Positions 39,192-48,677 of a DNA stretch of 64,000 nt are shown here, in pieces. The notes beneath the pieces are model-generated. The model had not been told where the DNA came from. It did not search any database and worked only from the letters and a program-made list of their open reading frames with translations. Made by a program: the position numbers and the translations under genes. Positions within the stretch are counted from its first letter, which is position 1. Each line of letters starts with the position of its first letter. Origin of the DNA: Chitinivibrionales bacterium (GTDB lineage: Bacteria > Fibrobacterota > Chitinivibrionia > Chitinivibrionales > FEN-1185); the NCBI GenBank assembly GCA_035516255.1, contig DATJAL010000045.1, forward strand, positions 1 to 64,000, read 5' to 3'.

Positions 39192-39323
39192 CACCGCAAA
39201 GGCGCAGAGAAAACAATACACATGATAGTTTTTTGAGGGTGATTGAGGGTACTTTTTGCATATTTATTTTGTTCTCTCTGTCTTTTCTTCTCTGCGCTCT
39301 CCGTGTCTCTGCGGTGAGTTTTT
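39192..39323. repeat. Inverted pair of GCAGAGACGCAGAG-type repeats (family R2), copy 2
   Basis: CACCGCAAAGGCGCAGAGAA at the left and TCTCTGCGCTCTCCGTGTCT...GCGGTG at the right form a ~130-bp inverted pair between atpH and atpA. They could fold into a long stem in the atp mRNA. Confidence 0.75.
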
Positions 39324-39335
39324 GAGTTATCCGGA

Positions 39336-39875
39336 CTAGAACGACGTTATGGTCTCTTTGAGCCGTTTCAATTGAAACGCGACGCTGCCGTCGATCACCC
39401 GGTCGCCCAGAATGATACGCATCCCTCCCATGAGGGAGGGGTTGACCTCCGAGGTGATGACGATGTTCTTCTCCAGGCTTTTGGTGAGGCTTGCCTTGAT
39501 TTTCTTGAGGGTCTCGCCCGAAGGCCGGGAGACGCTTTCGGTCCTCACGTTCACCCGGTTCTCGTCCCGGTCGAGCATGTCGGAAAAACACCGGGCGATG
39601 GCGGTGCAGTGGAAAATCCTTTTCTTGTCGATGATGAACCCCATGAACTTCATGGTGACGTTTTCGCACGAAGGCGCGAACAGCGCGGCCATGACCTTCT
39701 TTTTCTCCTCCGCCGTGATCTCGGGATGGTACAGCACGCGCTTGAGGTCCGGGTTCGCATCGATGCTGTGAGAAATGTCGTTCAAGTTCTCGCACACCTT
39801 GGCGGTATTTCCCAGTGTGATTGAGATTTTGTGCAAACCACGAGCGTATCTGAGAGCGAGCGAAGTGTTAAACAT
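39336..39875 (-). CDS. atpH: ATP synthase F1 subunit delta
   Basis: 179 residues. Typical N-terminal RYARGLHKIS and C-terminal VITSEVNPSLMGGMRIILGD...QLKRLKETI. It joins F1 to the peripheral stalk. Its start lies 100 bp from atpF, a gap filled by an R1 hairpin pair. Confidence 0.95.
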   Translation of the reverse strand: MFNTSLALRYARGLHKISITLGNTAKVCENLNDISHSIDANPDLKRVLYHPEITAEEKKKVMAALFAPSCENVTMKFMGFIIDKKRIFHCTAIARCFSDMLDRDENRVNVRTESVSRPSGETLKKIKASLTKSLEKNIVITSEVNPSLMGGMRIILGDRVIDGSVAFQLKRLKETITSF

Positions 39876-39905
39876 ACTTTTTTTGGTTGATTTGAAAGTT
39901 TTTGT

Positions 39906-39969
39906 GTCACTCCCGCATACGCGGGAGTCCAGTCAACAAAACATGGATTCCCGCTTTCGCGGGAATGAC
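39906..39969. repeat. REP-like hairpin pair (family R1), copy 4, inside the atp operon
   Basis: GTCACTCCCGCATACGCGGG...AGTCCA and its mirror TGGATTCCCGCTTTCGCGGG...AATGAC lie between atpF and atpH. Confidence 0.88.
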
Positions 39970-39975
39970 ACCACA

Positions 39976-40473
39976 TTAATTCTTCTTTATTTCCGTCTTT
40001 CCCAAATCATCAATAAACGATTCCACCAGCTTGCGGTCGGTGGCCTCGTCGATCTCCCGCTTGAGCAGCTGCTTTGTCGCGAGGATGGAAAGCGTCGCCA
40101 CCTCGCGCCGCACCTCCGAAAGCGCCTTCTGTTTTTCCTGGTCAATCTCGCGCCGCGCCTTTTCGAGGAGCTGCTCCGATTCCCTGAGCGCCTCGCCCTT
40201 GATGGCCTCCTTGATATGGCTTCCCTCCACCGTGGCCTTCTCGATTTCGGCCTTTGCGCTTTTTTTGATCTGGTCAAGCTGGTCGCGGCACTCGTTTTTA
40301 AGCCCTTCCACCTCGGTTTTCTGTTTTTCGATGTCAGCAAAAGTGTTCCTGATGTCATCGGAACGCTTTTTCATGAAGGGACGGATGTAGCGGTTGAAAA
40401 GGAAACCGAGAACGGCGATCAGAATGATGAAATTGACGATTTGGTACACCAGAAGTTTGAGACTGAAATCCAT
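39976..40473 (-). CDS. atpF: ATP synthase Fo subunit b
   Basis: 165 residues from ATG 40473 (AAAGGACTGT upstream). One N-terminal membrane helix (LVYQIVNFIILIAVLGFLFN) and a long charged coiled coil that forms the peripheral stalk. A single b gene, so the stalk should be a b homodimer. Confidence 0.95.
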   Translation of the reverse strand: MDFSLKLLVYQIVNFIILIAVLGFLFNRYIRPFMKKRSDDIRNTFADIEKQKTEVEGLKNECRDQLDQIKKSAKAEIEKATVEGSHIKEAIKGEALRESEQLLEKARREIDQEKQKALSEVRREVATLSILATKQLLKREIDEATDRKLVESFIDDLGKTEIKKN

Positions 40474-40557
40474 ACAGTCCTTTCTTTGCACGTTTCATCG
40501 CAGCGCCGGCGCGCCGATGCCGCGGAGATGCACCCGCAACAACGGCGGATGACGCAA

Positions 40558-40827
<270 letters not shown>

Positions 40828-40882
40828 TTAAAGATAAGCCAGCGTTTCTATGGCCTTTGCAGTATATAAAGTTGCCGAGACT

Positions 40883-41581
40883 TCAATGGCCCTCATCCGA
40901 AGCCACGGCACCGGACAGATATACCATGGTCAGCAATGAAAAGACAAAACCCTGGATCGGTATCGTTACGACACTGTCCACCAGCATCCATGTCGTGGGG
41001 GCTACGAGGGCGCAAAACGCAAAGAGAATTTTTATGATTGTCTCCCCGGCAAAGATGTTCGAAAACAAGCGGAGCGACAGTGAAAGGGGCCTCGCGAATT
41101 CCGATATGATCTCAATCGGAATCATGATGGGCGCCATTGCGGGAACAGGCCCCAGGAAATGCTTGAAGTGCTTCAATCCATGCTTCGAAATACCCACATA
41201 ATTGTAGAAGAGAAAGACGGTTATTGCCACGGCGGCCGGCGTACTGAGATAACCCGTGGGAGACAGCATGCCGGGAATCAGCCCTATGTAGCTTGCGACA
41301 AGGACAAACAGCATGATGCTGACGACAAGGGGGAAATACGCCGGTCCTTTCGGACCGACGATATCCGCAAGATATCCCTCGATAAATGCGGTAAGCGATT
41401 CGATGGCATTCTGCACGCCGCCGGGAACTCTCCTTAATCGTGCCACAGTGACGATGATGAGCGCAACAATAACCGTCATTGCAAGCCATGTATACCACAC
41501 TACGAGCGACTCATGCGGCGTGAGAAACGGCAGGCACGGGGCGCCCAGCCATTGAAGCAGTAAAAATTCGTTCTGTTCCAT
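40883..41581 (-). CDS. atpB: ATP synthase Fo subunit a
   Basis: 232 residues. Membrane helices include the essential Arg helix (ISEFARPLSLSLRLFSNIFA) next to the c ring. ATG 41581 overlaps the upstream stop (TGATG), so it is coupled to the small gene before it. Confidence 0.96.
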   Translation of the reverse strand: MEQNEFLLLQWLGAPCLPFLTPHESLVVWYTWLAMTVIVALIIVTVARLRRVPGGVQNAIESLTAFIEGYLADIVGPKGPAYFPLVVSIMLFVLVASYIGLIPGMLSPTGYLSTPAAVAITVFLFYNYVGISKHGLKHFKHFLGPVPAMAPIMIPIEIISEFARPLSLSLRLFSNIFAGETIIKILFAFCALVAPTTWMLVDSVVTIPIQGFVFSLLTMVYLSGAVASDEGH

Positions 41582-41874
41582 CAGGGCTTTAACCCTTTAA
41601 CAATGAAGAAAATTTTTCCAACGATAGACACCAGTATTGCAGAGCATAAAAGCCATGGAAGTGGAACAATTTTAACGTGCCACAGAAACAATACAACTGT
41701 CACGAAGAGAACAAGCCTAGCACCCTCGGCGATCCCGGCAATGGCGCGCTTGACCGATGTGGCATTGACGACGAAAAGTCTTGCCGTGTAAAAGAAACCC
41801 GTTGCGTCGGCCAATCCGATGGCGCAGCCTATTGCCACACTAAGAACCGTATTTCCGAAGTGTCCTGAAAACAT
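41581..41874 (-). CDS. AtpI-like membrane protein of the atp operon
   Basis: 97 residues with four short hydrophobic helices, the position and size expected for the second small Fo-assembly protein (AtpI or N-ATPase AtpR-like). Its ATG lies 35 bp inside the preceding gene in another frame, and its stop overlaps atpB by one base. These proteins assist c-ring assembly or Mg2+ supply; the exact role is uncertain. Confidence 0.75.
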   Translation of the reverse strand: MFSGHFGNTVLSVAIGCAIGLADATGFFYTARLFVVNATSVKRAIAGIAEGARLVLFVTVVLFLWHVKIVPLPWLLCSAILVSIVGKIFFIVKGLKP

Positions 41875-42061
41875 TCAGAAATCCCGCGCCTATGCCCAAG
41901 AAAATAAAAATAATGGTGAATGCCGGCGCCGTGTGAAAATGCCTGTCGATCGCGGCCCCGACAAAGTATCCGATCGCCACCGATGCGACCAGCGCGAAAC
42001 CCACGCTGGTGAGCCGCGCCAGATCCGCGATTTCGCGCCTCTTGTTTTCTTTGTCTTCCAT
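41840..42061 (-). CDS. AtpZ/AtpI-family protein, first gene of the atp operon
   Basis: 73 residues, two membrane helices (VGFALVASVAIGYFVGAAID, FTIIFIFLGIGAGFLNVFR), matching the small F0F1-ATPase-associated AtpZ family. The first ATG follows a T-rich leader without a good ribosome site. A candidate promoter lies at 42087-42115. Confidence 0.82.
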   Translation of the reverse strand: MEDKENKRREIADLARLTSVGFALVASVAIGYFVGAAIDRHFHTAPAFTIIFIFLGIGAGFLNVFRTLRKYGS

Positions 42062-42086
42062 AAAAAAAGGGCCGCGGGCTCAGGTA

Positions 42087-42115
42087 ATGGTACCATGGTT
42101 ACCGGCATGCGTCAA
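42087..42115 (-). promoter_or_regulatory. Candidate promoter of the atp operon
   Basis: On the minus strand TTGACG, a 17-bp spacer and TACCAT, ~26 bp before the first ATG of the operon. The -35 is good, the -10 moderate. Confidence 0.45.
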
Positions 42116-42744
42116 CAGTAAGTTTTTCTCTCTCTGCACGGAAAAAAGGTCAAATAAGATTGAATAATATAATTGAAAAATCAATTCGAAAAAACATTAA
42201 TGGCTGCGGGGGTTTGGGCTATTGAAAAATTTTGTTGATTTTTTCAGGAGCGGCATTTTTGCTATAAGCATTGAGGTGGAGGACGAACGGGATGCGTGAC
42301 TTTTCTGTAAATAAATAAATTCTGCATGCCGCTGTCTTGTTGAAGGCAGAGCAGTGGCCGGACTTGCTTTTTGATACTGGGGATGATTTAGATTATAAGC
42401 AAAGGTCAAGTTCAATGTCGGGGCGGCAGTGGTACGCGCGTTTTTAAGCTTTTAGCCGCGTGGAAACATGCAAGTCAATAAACTGAAATACATTATAAAA
42501 TTGCCTTTTGTGTGGTCTTGGCACTGGTACTACGGATTATTATTTCTGGAGTTGAACATTTAACTTTACATTGGTTGCAAGGGTGATTTCTGACGGTTGT
42601 AAATTTATGCCGTTTGGATGCTATCCTATTTTTAAAACACTATTGAAAACCCTCCGTGTGGCACTGCCGCCACTTCGATAAACGCTGGGCAGGCCCGTCC
42701 GTGTTTTCCGGAACCCACGTTAGTTCAACTGTCTGACATGTCAA

Positions 42745-42766
42745 GTACTATTCTTTGTTATAGTAC
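42745..42766. promoter_or_regulatory. Inverted repeat GTACTAT-8-ATAGTAC
   Basis: Perfect 7-bp inverted repeat upstream of the PilZ gene; half-site shared with the 14-bp palindrome at 42859-42872 (AAATAGTACTATTT). Possible operator. Confidence 0.35.
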
Positions 42767-42858
42767 AGCTTAAATGCTTATCCGCCAACACAATGTCCAA
42801 AACCCCCAAATCATTGACATGGCGGCCACCCAAACAACCTCTCGACACGCCGCGTCCA

Positions 42859-42872
42859 AAATAGTACTATTT
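42859..42872. promoter_or_regulatory. Perfect palindrome AAATAGTACTATTT
   Basis: 14-bp perfect palindrome ~130 bp before the PilZ start. The core AGTACTAT also occurs at 42744-42751 and at 53174-53181, where it overlaps the -10 of the M23 gene; the inverse, ATAGTACT, is at ~28392. Possible binding site. Confidence 0.35.
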
Positions 42873-43000
42873 GAAGAAGTCCAATACCTATTTTATAATG
42901 CAAGCGGTTTGCAAACAGGACAAAAGGATTTATTGGCACATTGTAAATCAGCAGTGATTTCTATGACTTCGCTTTACGGACTGGAGTGGAGAAAAACGCT

Positions 43001-44029
43001 ATGCACCTAGCAATCTACATCGGCATCGGCGTGCTCGTTGCCGGCCTTATCCTTCTTATTATTTTCGAAATACATTCGCACCGGAGGCCTCCGCTGCCGC
43101 AGGCGCAGTCGCAGGACCTTTTCAACGAATCGGCGGACCGGGTCGGCCTTACCACGGAGGAGCGCGAAAAACTTCTTTCGCTCCTGTCGTACCAGAAGGC
43201 GTTGGATCCGAACACCATTTTCCAGTCCCTGCCGCTTTTCGAGCGGTGCATTGACGCGGAAGTCGGCCGTCTGCAGAAGAGCGACAAGGCAGTGGCGGCA
43301 GACGGTCCGGAAGAAAAGCTCCTGTCGGAAATCAGGAGGAAGCTCGGCTTTTCTTACATCCCGCTGGAGCACCCGCTCGTCTCTACGCGCAACATCGCGA
43401 TCGGCCAGGTGGGGTCGCTGTTCGGCAAAGAGGGGAACAAGGCGATTTTCAACAAGGTGTCGGTGGTCGGCAACAACAATTTTTTTCTCACGGTCCAGTA
43501 CGACGTTGAGGGCGAGGACCGTTCCCGCGCCGTATCGGACACCGAGGTCAGATTCGTGTTCGCGCGCCAGAGCGACGGCCTGTACGGCGTGCAGGTGAAA
43601 GTCGCAAACAGCAAGGAGCCCGGCGTGCTCGATCTCCTCCATACGCTGGACATCCGCCGCAACCAGCTGCGGCAGTACGTGCGCGTGCCCACCGACCTTT
43701 CGTTGCGCTTCAGGCTGCTTACCACCAAGAACCCGGACAAGAGCGAAATCCTGCGCGGCCATCTCATCACCACGAGAATGTGCGACATCTCCGGCGGCGG
43801 GCTCAGCTTCAAGCACAACCAGGCCCTGCGTCTGGGAGACCTGATCGGCATCTCCTTTGACCTGCCGGGCCAGATGCTGAGCGGCATAACGGGAAAGATC
43901 GTGCACCTTTCCCTACAGGAGGACAAGGAGGGGCACCAGTTCAAGCATCACGTACAGTTTGTCACGATCGAGCAGGGCCAGCGCGATGACATCATCCGGT
44001 ATGTGACCGAAAAAGAACGTCAGTCGTAA
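43001..44029 (+). CDS. PilZ-domain c-di-GMP effector with membrane anchor
   Basis: 342 residues. ATG 43001 is chosen because GGAG lies 9 nt upstream; a GTG at 42986 is less likely. One N-terminal membrane helix (IYIGIGVLVAGLILLIIF), a YcgR-like middle, then a PilZ domain (~225-335) with RRNQLRQYVRVP (RxxxR) and DISGGGLSF (D-x-S-x-x-G), the two c-di-GMP-binding motifs. It would respond to c-di-GMP at the inner face of the membrane. The STAS gene follows 17 bp downstream. Confidence 0.88.
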   Translation: MHLAIYIGIGVLVAGLILLIIFEIHSHRRPPLPQAQSQDLFNESADRVGLTTEEREKLLSLLSYQKALDPNTIFQSLPLFERCIDAEVGRLQKSDKAVAADGPEEKLLSEIRRKLGFSYIPLEHPLVSTRNIAIGQVGSLFGKEGNKAIFNKVSVVGNNNFFLTVQYDVEGEDRSRAVSDTEVRFVFARQSDGLYGVQVKVANSKEPGVLDLLHTLDIRRNQLRQYVRVPTDLSLRFRLLTTKNPDKSEILRGHLITTRMCDISGGGLSFKHNQALRLGDLIGISFDLPGQMLSGITGKIVHLSLQEDKEGHQFKHHVQFVTIEQGQRDDIIRYVTEKERQS

Positions 44030-44046
44030 CATCAGAGGACAATACC

Positions 44047-44385
44047 ATGCCGTTGAAAATCAGGATGAAAAAGGTGAAGTCAATTCCGGTCGTCGAGGTT
44101 GAGGGCCGGGCGACGGACCTTGACGTGAAAAGATTTTCAAAAAAGCTGCAGGATCTTTATAAAAAGGGGGATCCGCGGATCGTGGTCGACCTGAGCAAAA
44201 CGAAGTTCGTGGACAGTCACGGACTCGGCATCATCGTGTATTACAACACGCTCTTGCAGAAGCAGGGAAGGCAGCTCGTGGTCCTCAATGGCAATCCCGA
44301 CGACCACAACTACGTGCGGCGGCTGTTCGAGCTCACGAACCTCGATAAGGTCATGCGCACCATCGGTTCAATCAGCGAGTTATAA
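44047..44385 (+). CDS. STAS-domain anti-sigma factor antagonist
   Basis: 112 residues, a single STAS domain (VVEVEGRATDL, DPRIVVDLSKTKFVDSHGLGI). The phosphorylatable Ser is in VDSHGLG. Such proteins switch partner regulators (RsbV/SpoIIAA type). No anti-sigma kinase is in the window. In operon with the PilZ gene. Confidence 0.88.
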   Translation: MPLKIRMKKVKSIPVVEVEGRATDLDVKRFSKKLQDLYKKGDPRIVVDLSKTKFVDSHGLGIIVYYNTLLQKQGRQLVVLNGNPDDHNYVRRLFELTNLDKVMRTIGSISEL

Positions 44386-44404
44386 CGCAGAAACTTTACA
44401 GATT

Positions 44405-44440
44405 GACCGCAGAGACGCGGAGTGCGCAGGGCATGGAAAA
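44405..44440. repeat. GCAGAGACGCAGAG-type repeat (family R2), copy 3
   Basis: GACCGCAGAGACGCGGAGTG followed by CGCAGGG, just downstream of the STAS gene. Confidence 0.65.
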
Positions 44441-44470
44441 GGGATCTCTAAAAATTGGTTTTGCAACGGT

Positions 44471-44546
44471 GTCATTCCCGCGAAAACGGGAATCCATTTT
44501 AGTATCTTTACCGAAGAGGATGGACTCCCGCTTTCGCGGGAGTGAC
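44471..44546. repeat. REP-like hairpin pair (family R1), copy 5
   Basis: GTCATTCCCGCGAAAACGGG...AATCCA and the mirror TGGACTCCCGCTTTCGCGGG...AGTGAC, in the convergent gap between the STAS gene and dapL. Confidence 0.88.
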
Positions 44547-44610
44547 AGTTCATGTTTTAGCTTCCCAACGGTGAGTTTTCTTTTTAATAAATCAATCAAG
44601 CAAATACAAA

Positions 44611-45843
44611 TTATTTTTTCTTCCCCACCGCCGCACGTATCCTGTCCACCGCTTTTTCAACGTTCTTGCGGCTGTTGAACGCGCTGAGCCGCACGAACCC
44701 CTCCCCGCATTTTCCGAAGCCCGCCCCGGGCGTGCACACCACTCCTGCCTTGTCAAGCAGCATGTCGAAAAACTGCCACGAGTCCGTGCCCGTGTCGAAC
44801 CAGATGTACGGCGCGTTTTTCCCGCCCGAGCAGGGGTAGCCGAGGTCCGAGAGCGCGGAAACGATGATGCGGGCGTTTTCGAGGTAGAAATCATTGAGTT
44901 CGCGCACCTGCTTTTGTCCCTCCTTCGAGTAGATTGCCTCGGCGGCGCGCTGCACCATGTAGCATACGCCGTTGAATTTCGTGGTGTGGCGCCGGTTCCA
45001 CAGGGCGTGCAGCGATTGCGGGCTTGCCGAGGAATCGTAGGCCACGCATTCCTTGGGAACAACGGTGTATGCGCAGCGCGTTCCGGTGAATCCTGCCGTT
45101 TTTGAATAGCTGCGGAACTCCACGGCCACCTTCCGCGCGCCGGGGATCTCGTAAATGCTGTGCGGGACAGTCTTGTCACGGATGAAAGCCTCGTAGGCGG
45201 CGTCGTACAAGATGATTGCCTTGTTCACGATGGCCCATTCCACCCATTGCGTAAGCTGCTGTTTTGTTATAATGGCGCCCGTCGGGTTATTGGGAAAACA
45301 GAGGTAGATGAGGTCAACATGCTCCGGCGGCAGCTCGGGCACGAAACAATTGCCCGCCACCGATTCAAGATAATAAATACCCTTGTAGCGTCCGTTTTCA
45401 AACTGGCCGGTGCGGCCGGCCATGACATTGGTGTCGACATACACGGGATACACCGGGTCGGGGATCGCGATTTTTATGTTGTTGGAAAACAACTCCTGAA
45501 AGTTGCCGGTGTCGCATTTGGCGCCGTCGGAGATGAAAATTTCTTCGGGCGAAACGTCGGCGCCGCGCGCCGTGAAGTCCCATTTCGCAATTTTTTCCCT
45601 TAAAAATCCATACCCCTGCTCGTCGCCGTACCCGTGGAACGTCGCGTCGCGCGCCATTTCGTCGGTGGCCTTGTGGAACGCCTCGATGCACACCTTGGGC
45701 AGCGCGCGCGTCACGTCGCCGATGCCGAGCCGGAGAATCTCGCGCTTAGGGTGTTTTTTTCTGAAGGCGTCAATGCGTTTGGCGACATCGGAAAAAAGGT
45801 ACGAGGATTTGAGCTTGAGGTAGTTTTCGTTGATCGTGATCAT
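44611..45843 (-). CDS. dapL: LL-diaminopimelate aminotransferase
   Basis: 410 residues, usual length. PLP aminotransferase fold with Schiff-base Lys in [10 protein letters not shown] (~245), [20 protein letters not shown] and YDAAYEAFI, all characteristic of DapL. It converts tetrahydrodipicolinate directly to LL-diaminopimelate for lysine and peptidoglycan, bypassing the acyl pathways. Stands alone. Confidence 0.96.
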   Translation of the reverse strand: MITINENYLKLKSSYLFSDVAKRIDAFRKKHPKREILRLGIGDVTRALPKVCIEAFHKATDEMARDATFHGYGDEQGYGFLREKIAKWDFTARGADVSPEEIFISDGAKCDTGNFQELFSNNIKIAIPDPVYPVYVDTNVMAGRTGQFENGRYKGIYYLESVAGNCFVPELPPEHVDLIYLCFPNNPTGAIITKQQLTQWVEWAIVNKAIILYDAAYEAFIRDKTVPHSIYEIPGARKVAVEFRSYSKTAGFTGTRCAYTVVPKECVAYDSSASPQSLHALWNRRHTTKFNGVCYMVQRAAEAIYSKEGQKQVRELNDFYLENARIIVSALSDLGYPCSGGKNAPYIWFDTGTDSWQFFDMLLDKAGVVCTPGAGFGKCGEGFVRLSAFNSRKNVEKAVDRIRAAVGKKK

Positions 45844-46043
45844 GGAATCCCCCGGTTGCCTGGTAGGCGCTAGCTGCTGGACGTCATATGATAATTCATG
45901 TAGCGGAAAATGTCAATTGTTCGAAAGATCAAAATTCCCCGGCAAAGCGTTTTCTGTTTTATTGTCTCGAAAGAATGCGGCCGGATTGATATAATTAATC
46001 ACTGCTCAAATTATTTTAACCACTTTATCATGAAAGAATTGCA

Positions 46044-48257
46044 ATGGGAATCTTATCTGAACAGGAAATAAACGACATCGTCCGCAGCGATTTGCGCGAT
46101 CCCTTCAAGACGCTCGGCATGCACTGGGAAAAAAAAGGGATCAGCGTGCGCGCGTTTCTCCCCGAGGCGGCGGCGGTCGCGGTATGCGGCCGGGGCAGGA
46201 CCAGGTTTTCTCAGGAAATGGCAAAAGTCAACGAGGCGGGCGTTTTTGAACTGGCGATTCCCGCCAAAAAGAAATTTTTCAAGTATGAATTTTCCTGCAC
46301 GCTCCACGACGGATCGCAAAAACGCATCATCGACCCGTACGGATTTCTTCCCGTGATGACCGAGGACTCACGCTACCTGTTCAACGAGGGCACGCACCAG
46401 CGCGTCTATGACGATCTCGGCTCGCATGAAAAGACCGTGGGCGGCGAAAAGGGCTGTGTGTTCGCGGTGTGGGCGCCCAACGCCAAGCGCGTGTCGCTCG
46501 TGGGAAATTTCAACGGCTGGGACGGCAGGCGGCACCCCATGCGGCTTTTGGGCTCGTCGGGCGTGTGGGAGTTGTTCGTTCCCGGCATCGGCACGGGGGC
46601 GATTTACAAATACGAAATAAAGAAATACTGGGGCGACCACCTCATCCTCAAGACCGACCCCTACGGCTACCGGCAGGAACCGCCGCCGAACCACGCCTCC
46701 ATCGTGGCCGATCTTGACGCTTTTACGTGGGAAGACACCGAATGGATCGAGCGCCGGGCCAAGGGAAACCTGCTCAAGCAGCCCATGTCCATCTACGAGG
46801 TGCATCTCGGCTCGTGGCGGAAGGCGGGGCCGCGGCGCGGCGGCGACTGGCTGAGTTACCGCGATCTCGCCGTGCAGCTTGCGCAGTATGTCAAGGAGAT
46901 GGGCTTCACGCACGTGGAGCTGCTGCCCGTGCAGGACCACCCGTACGAGCCGTCGTGGGGGTACCAGGTGTGCGGATTTTACGCTCCCAACCACCGGTTC
47001 GGCCCGCCGCAGGACTTCCAGTTCTTCGTGAACCATCTGCACAAGAATGGCATCGGCGTGATCATCGACTGGGTGCCGGGCCATTTCCCCAAGGATTCGT
47101 ACGGGCTTGCCCATTTCGACGGCTCGCACCTTTATGAATACGAGGACCCGCGCGAGGGCGAGCACAAGGACTGGGGCACCCTCATTTTCAACTGGGGCAG
47201 GCACGAGGTGCGGAATTTCCTGTTTGCAAACGCGCTGTTCTGGATCGAGAAGTTCCACGTTGACGGCCTGCGGGTCGACGCGGTGGCGTCCATGCTCTAC
47301 CGCAACTACAGCCGCAAAAACGGGGAGTGGATCCCCAACCGGCACGGCGGCGTGGAAAACGAGGAGGCCGTGAACTTCCTCCAGACCATGAACCGTCTCG
47401 TGCACGAGAAATTCCCCGGCGCGGTCACCATCGCCGAAGAAAGCACGGCCTGGCCGCTTGTGTCGCGGCCCACGTACCTGGGCGGCCTCGGGTTCACCTT
47501 TAAGTGGAACATGGGCTGGATGAACGACATCCTGCTGTACTTTTCAAAGGAACCCGTCCACCGCAAATACCACCAGGGCCAGATCACGTTTGCGCTGTGG
47601 TACGCGTTCACCGAAAACTTCATTCTCGTGGTCTCGCACGACGAGGTGGTGCACGGCAAGCGCAGCCTCATCGAGAAAATGCCCGGCGACGTGTGGCGCA
47701 AGTTCGCGAACGTGCGCGCGTTTTTCGGGTTCATGTTCGGACACCCCGGCAAGAAGCTCATGTTCCAGGGCTGCGAATTCGGCATGCACTGGGAGTGGGA
47801 CGCCGAACAGTCGATCAACTGGCATATTTTATCGGAAGAGGACGACTGCTTCCACCACAACGGGCTCATGCGGCTCATCCGCGACCTCAACCGCCTTTAC
47901 AAAAACGAACCGGCCTTGTGGGAGCAGGACTACGAGCAGGCGGGGTTTACCTGGATAGACTTTCACGACTCCGACAACTCCATCATCGCGTTCATCAGAC
48001 GCGGCAGGGAATGGCACAACATCTTGGTGTTCGTGTGCAATTTCACGCCCGTGGTGCGGCGGCATTACCGGATCGGCGTCCCGTTCGGTGGGCGTTACGA
48101 TGAAATTTTTAACACCGACGCGAAGGAATACGGCGGCGCGGGCTACGGCAACGACGGCGGCAGAAACGCCGACATGGTGCCCATCCACAACCAGCCCCTG
48201 TCGCTCGACCTTTCGCTGCCGCCGCTGAGTGTTTTGATTTTTAAATGGAAGAGATGA
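46044..48257 (+). CDS. glgB: 1,4-alpha-glucan branching enzyme
   Basis: 737 residues. Two N-terminal CBM48-type domains (FLPEAAAVAVCGRG; VWAPNAKRVSLVGNFNGWDG) and a GH13 barrel: nucleophile Asp in GLRVDAVASM (~411), acid/base Glu in TIAEESTAWP (~465), third Asp in VSHDEVVHGK (~532). It introduces alpha-1,6 branches into glycogen. No other glycogen genes are nearby. An inverted repeat (GCCCCGG...CCGGGGC, 48286-48317) lies just downstream without a T-run. Confidence 0.96.
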   Translation: MGILSEQEINDIVRSDLRDPFKTLGMHWEKKGISVRAFLPEAAAVAVCGRGRTRFSQEMAKVNEAGVFELAIPAKKKFFKYEFSCTLHDGSQKRIIDPYGFLPVMTEDSRYLFNEGTHQRVYDDLGSHEKTVGGEKGCVFAVWAPNAKRVSLVGNFNGWDGRRHPMRLLGSSGVWELFVPGIGTGAIYKYEIKKYWGDHLILKTDPYGYRQEPPPNHASIVADLDAFTWEDTEWIERRAKGNLLKQPMSIYEVHLGSWRKAGPRRGGDWLSYRDLAVQLAQYVKEMGFTHVELLPVQDHPYEPSWGYQVCGFYAPNHRFGPPQDFQFFVNHLHKNGIGVIIDWVPGHFPKDSYGLAHFDGSHLYEYEDPREGEHKDWGTLIFNWGRHEVRNFLFANALFWIEKFHVDGLRVDAVASMLYRNYSRKNGEWIPNRHGGVENEEAVNFLQTMNRLVHEKFPGAVTIAEESTAWPLVSRPTYLGGLGFTFKWNMGWMNDILLYFSKEPVHRKYHQGQITFALWYAFTENFILVVSHDEVVHGKRSLIEKMPGDVWRKFANVRAFFGFMFGHPGKKLMFQGCEFGMHWEWDAEQSINWHILSEEDDCFHHNGLMRLIRDLNRLYKNEPALWEQDYEQAGFTWIDFHDSDNSIIAFIRRGREWHNILVFVCNFTPVVRRHYRIGVPFGGRYDEIFNTDAKEYGGAGYGNDGGRNADMVPIHNQPLSLDLSLPPLSVLIFKWKR

Positions 48258-48398
48258 CTTCGATTAGTGGGCCGTTCACGAACCTAGCCCCGGATAATTA
48301 ATTTGGCCGGGGCGGTCTCCCTTGTACCCGTGACCTGCAGGCGCCAAAATTATTATGTATGTTGGTTCTGTATTATTTTAGTAAAAAAGGAGGACACC

Positions 48399-48623
48399 AT
48401 GAAAAGAATCTATCGTGATACCGATAATAAAATGGTCGCCGGCATCTGCGCGGGAATAGGGGAGATGATCAACGTCGATCCGACGATCGTTCGGCTTGCC
48501 TTTGTGTTCGTCACCTTAGTCACCGTTTTTTTTCCGTGCATCATCGCCTATCTGGTGGGGTGGGTGATTATTCCGGAGAAAAAAGACCTTAAGGTTGATC
48601 CGGATAAAAAACAGGCACCTTGA
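48399..48623 (+). CDS. PspC-domain membrane protein
   Basis: 74 residues. AAGGAGGACACC precedes ATG 48399. RDTDNKMVAGICAGIGEMIN and VDPTIVRLAFVFVTLVT are the PspC signature, followed by a membrane helix and a short charged tail. PspC proteins take part in membrane stress responses; no other psp gene is near. A terminator follows directly. Confidence 0.9.
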   Translation: MKRIYRDTDNKMVAGICAGIGEMINVDPTIVRLAFVFVTLVTVFFPCIIAYLVGWVIIPEKKDLKVDPDKKQAP

Positions 48624-48642
48624 CAATAGAGATTTACGGTCA

Positions 48643-48671
48643 AAAGCCGGGCTCCATGCCCGGTTTTTTTT
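48643..48671 (+). terminator. Intrinsic terminator after the PspC gene
   Basis: CCGGGC-TCCAT-GCCCGG followed by eight Ts. Confidence 0.88.
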
Positions 48672-48677
48672 ATCGTT

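Larger units (their letters stand above)
42116..43000. other. Long AT-rich intergenic region
   Basis: ~890 bp between the divergent atp operon and PilZ gene. No convincing gene: a 78-codon frame (42774-43010) and a 72-codon frame on the other strand (42197-42415) lack ribosome sites and resemblance. Two palindromes built on ATAGTAC lie at 42745-42766 and 42859-42872. I see no riboswitch, tRNA or mobile gene. It could hold a regulatory RNA that I cannot recognise. Confidence 0.5.

Noticed and set aside
42116-43000. c-di-GMP riboswitch upstream of the PilZ gene
   Set aside because: The conserved core of GEMM-type riboswitches was not found.
42774-43010. 78-codon frame before the PilZ gene
   Set aside because: No ribosome site and low-complexity composition; overlaps the PilZ start.
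48286-48317. GCCCCGG...CCGGGGC inverted repeat after glgB as terminator
   Set aside because: It lacks a T-run; kept only as a note with glgB.
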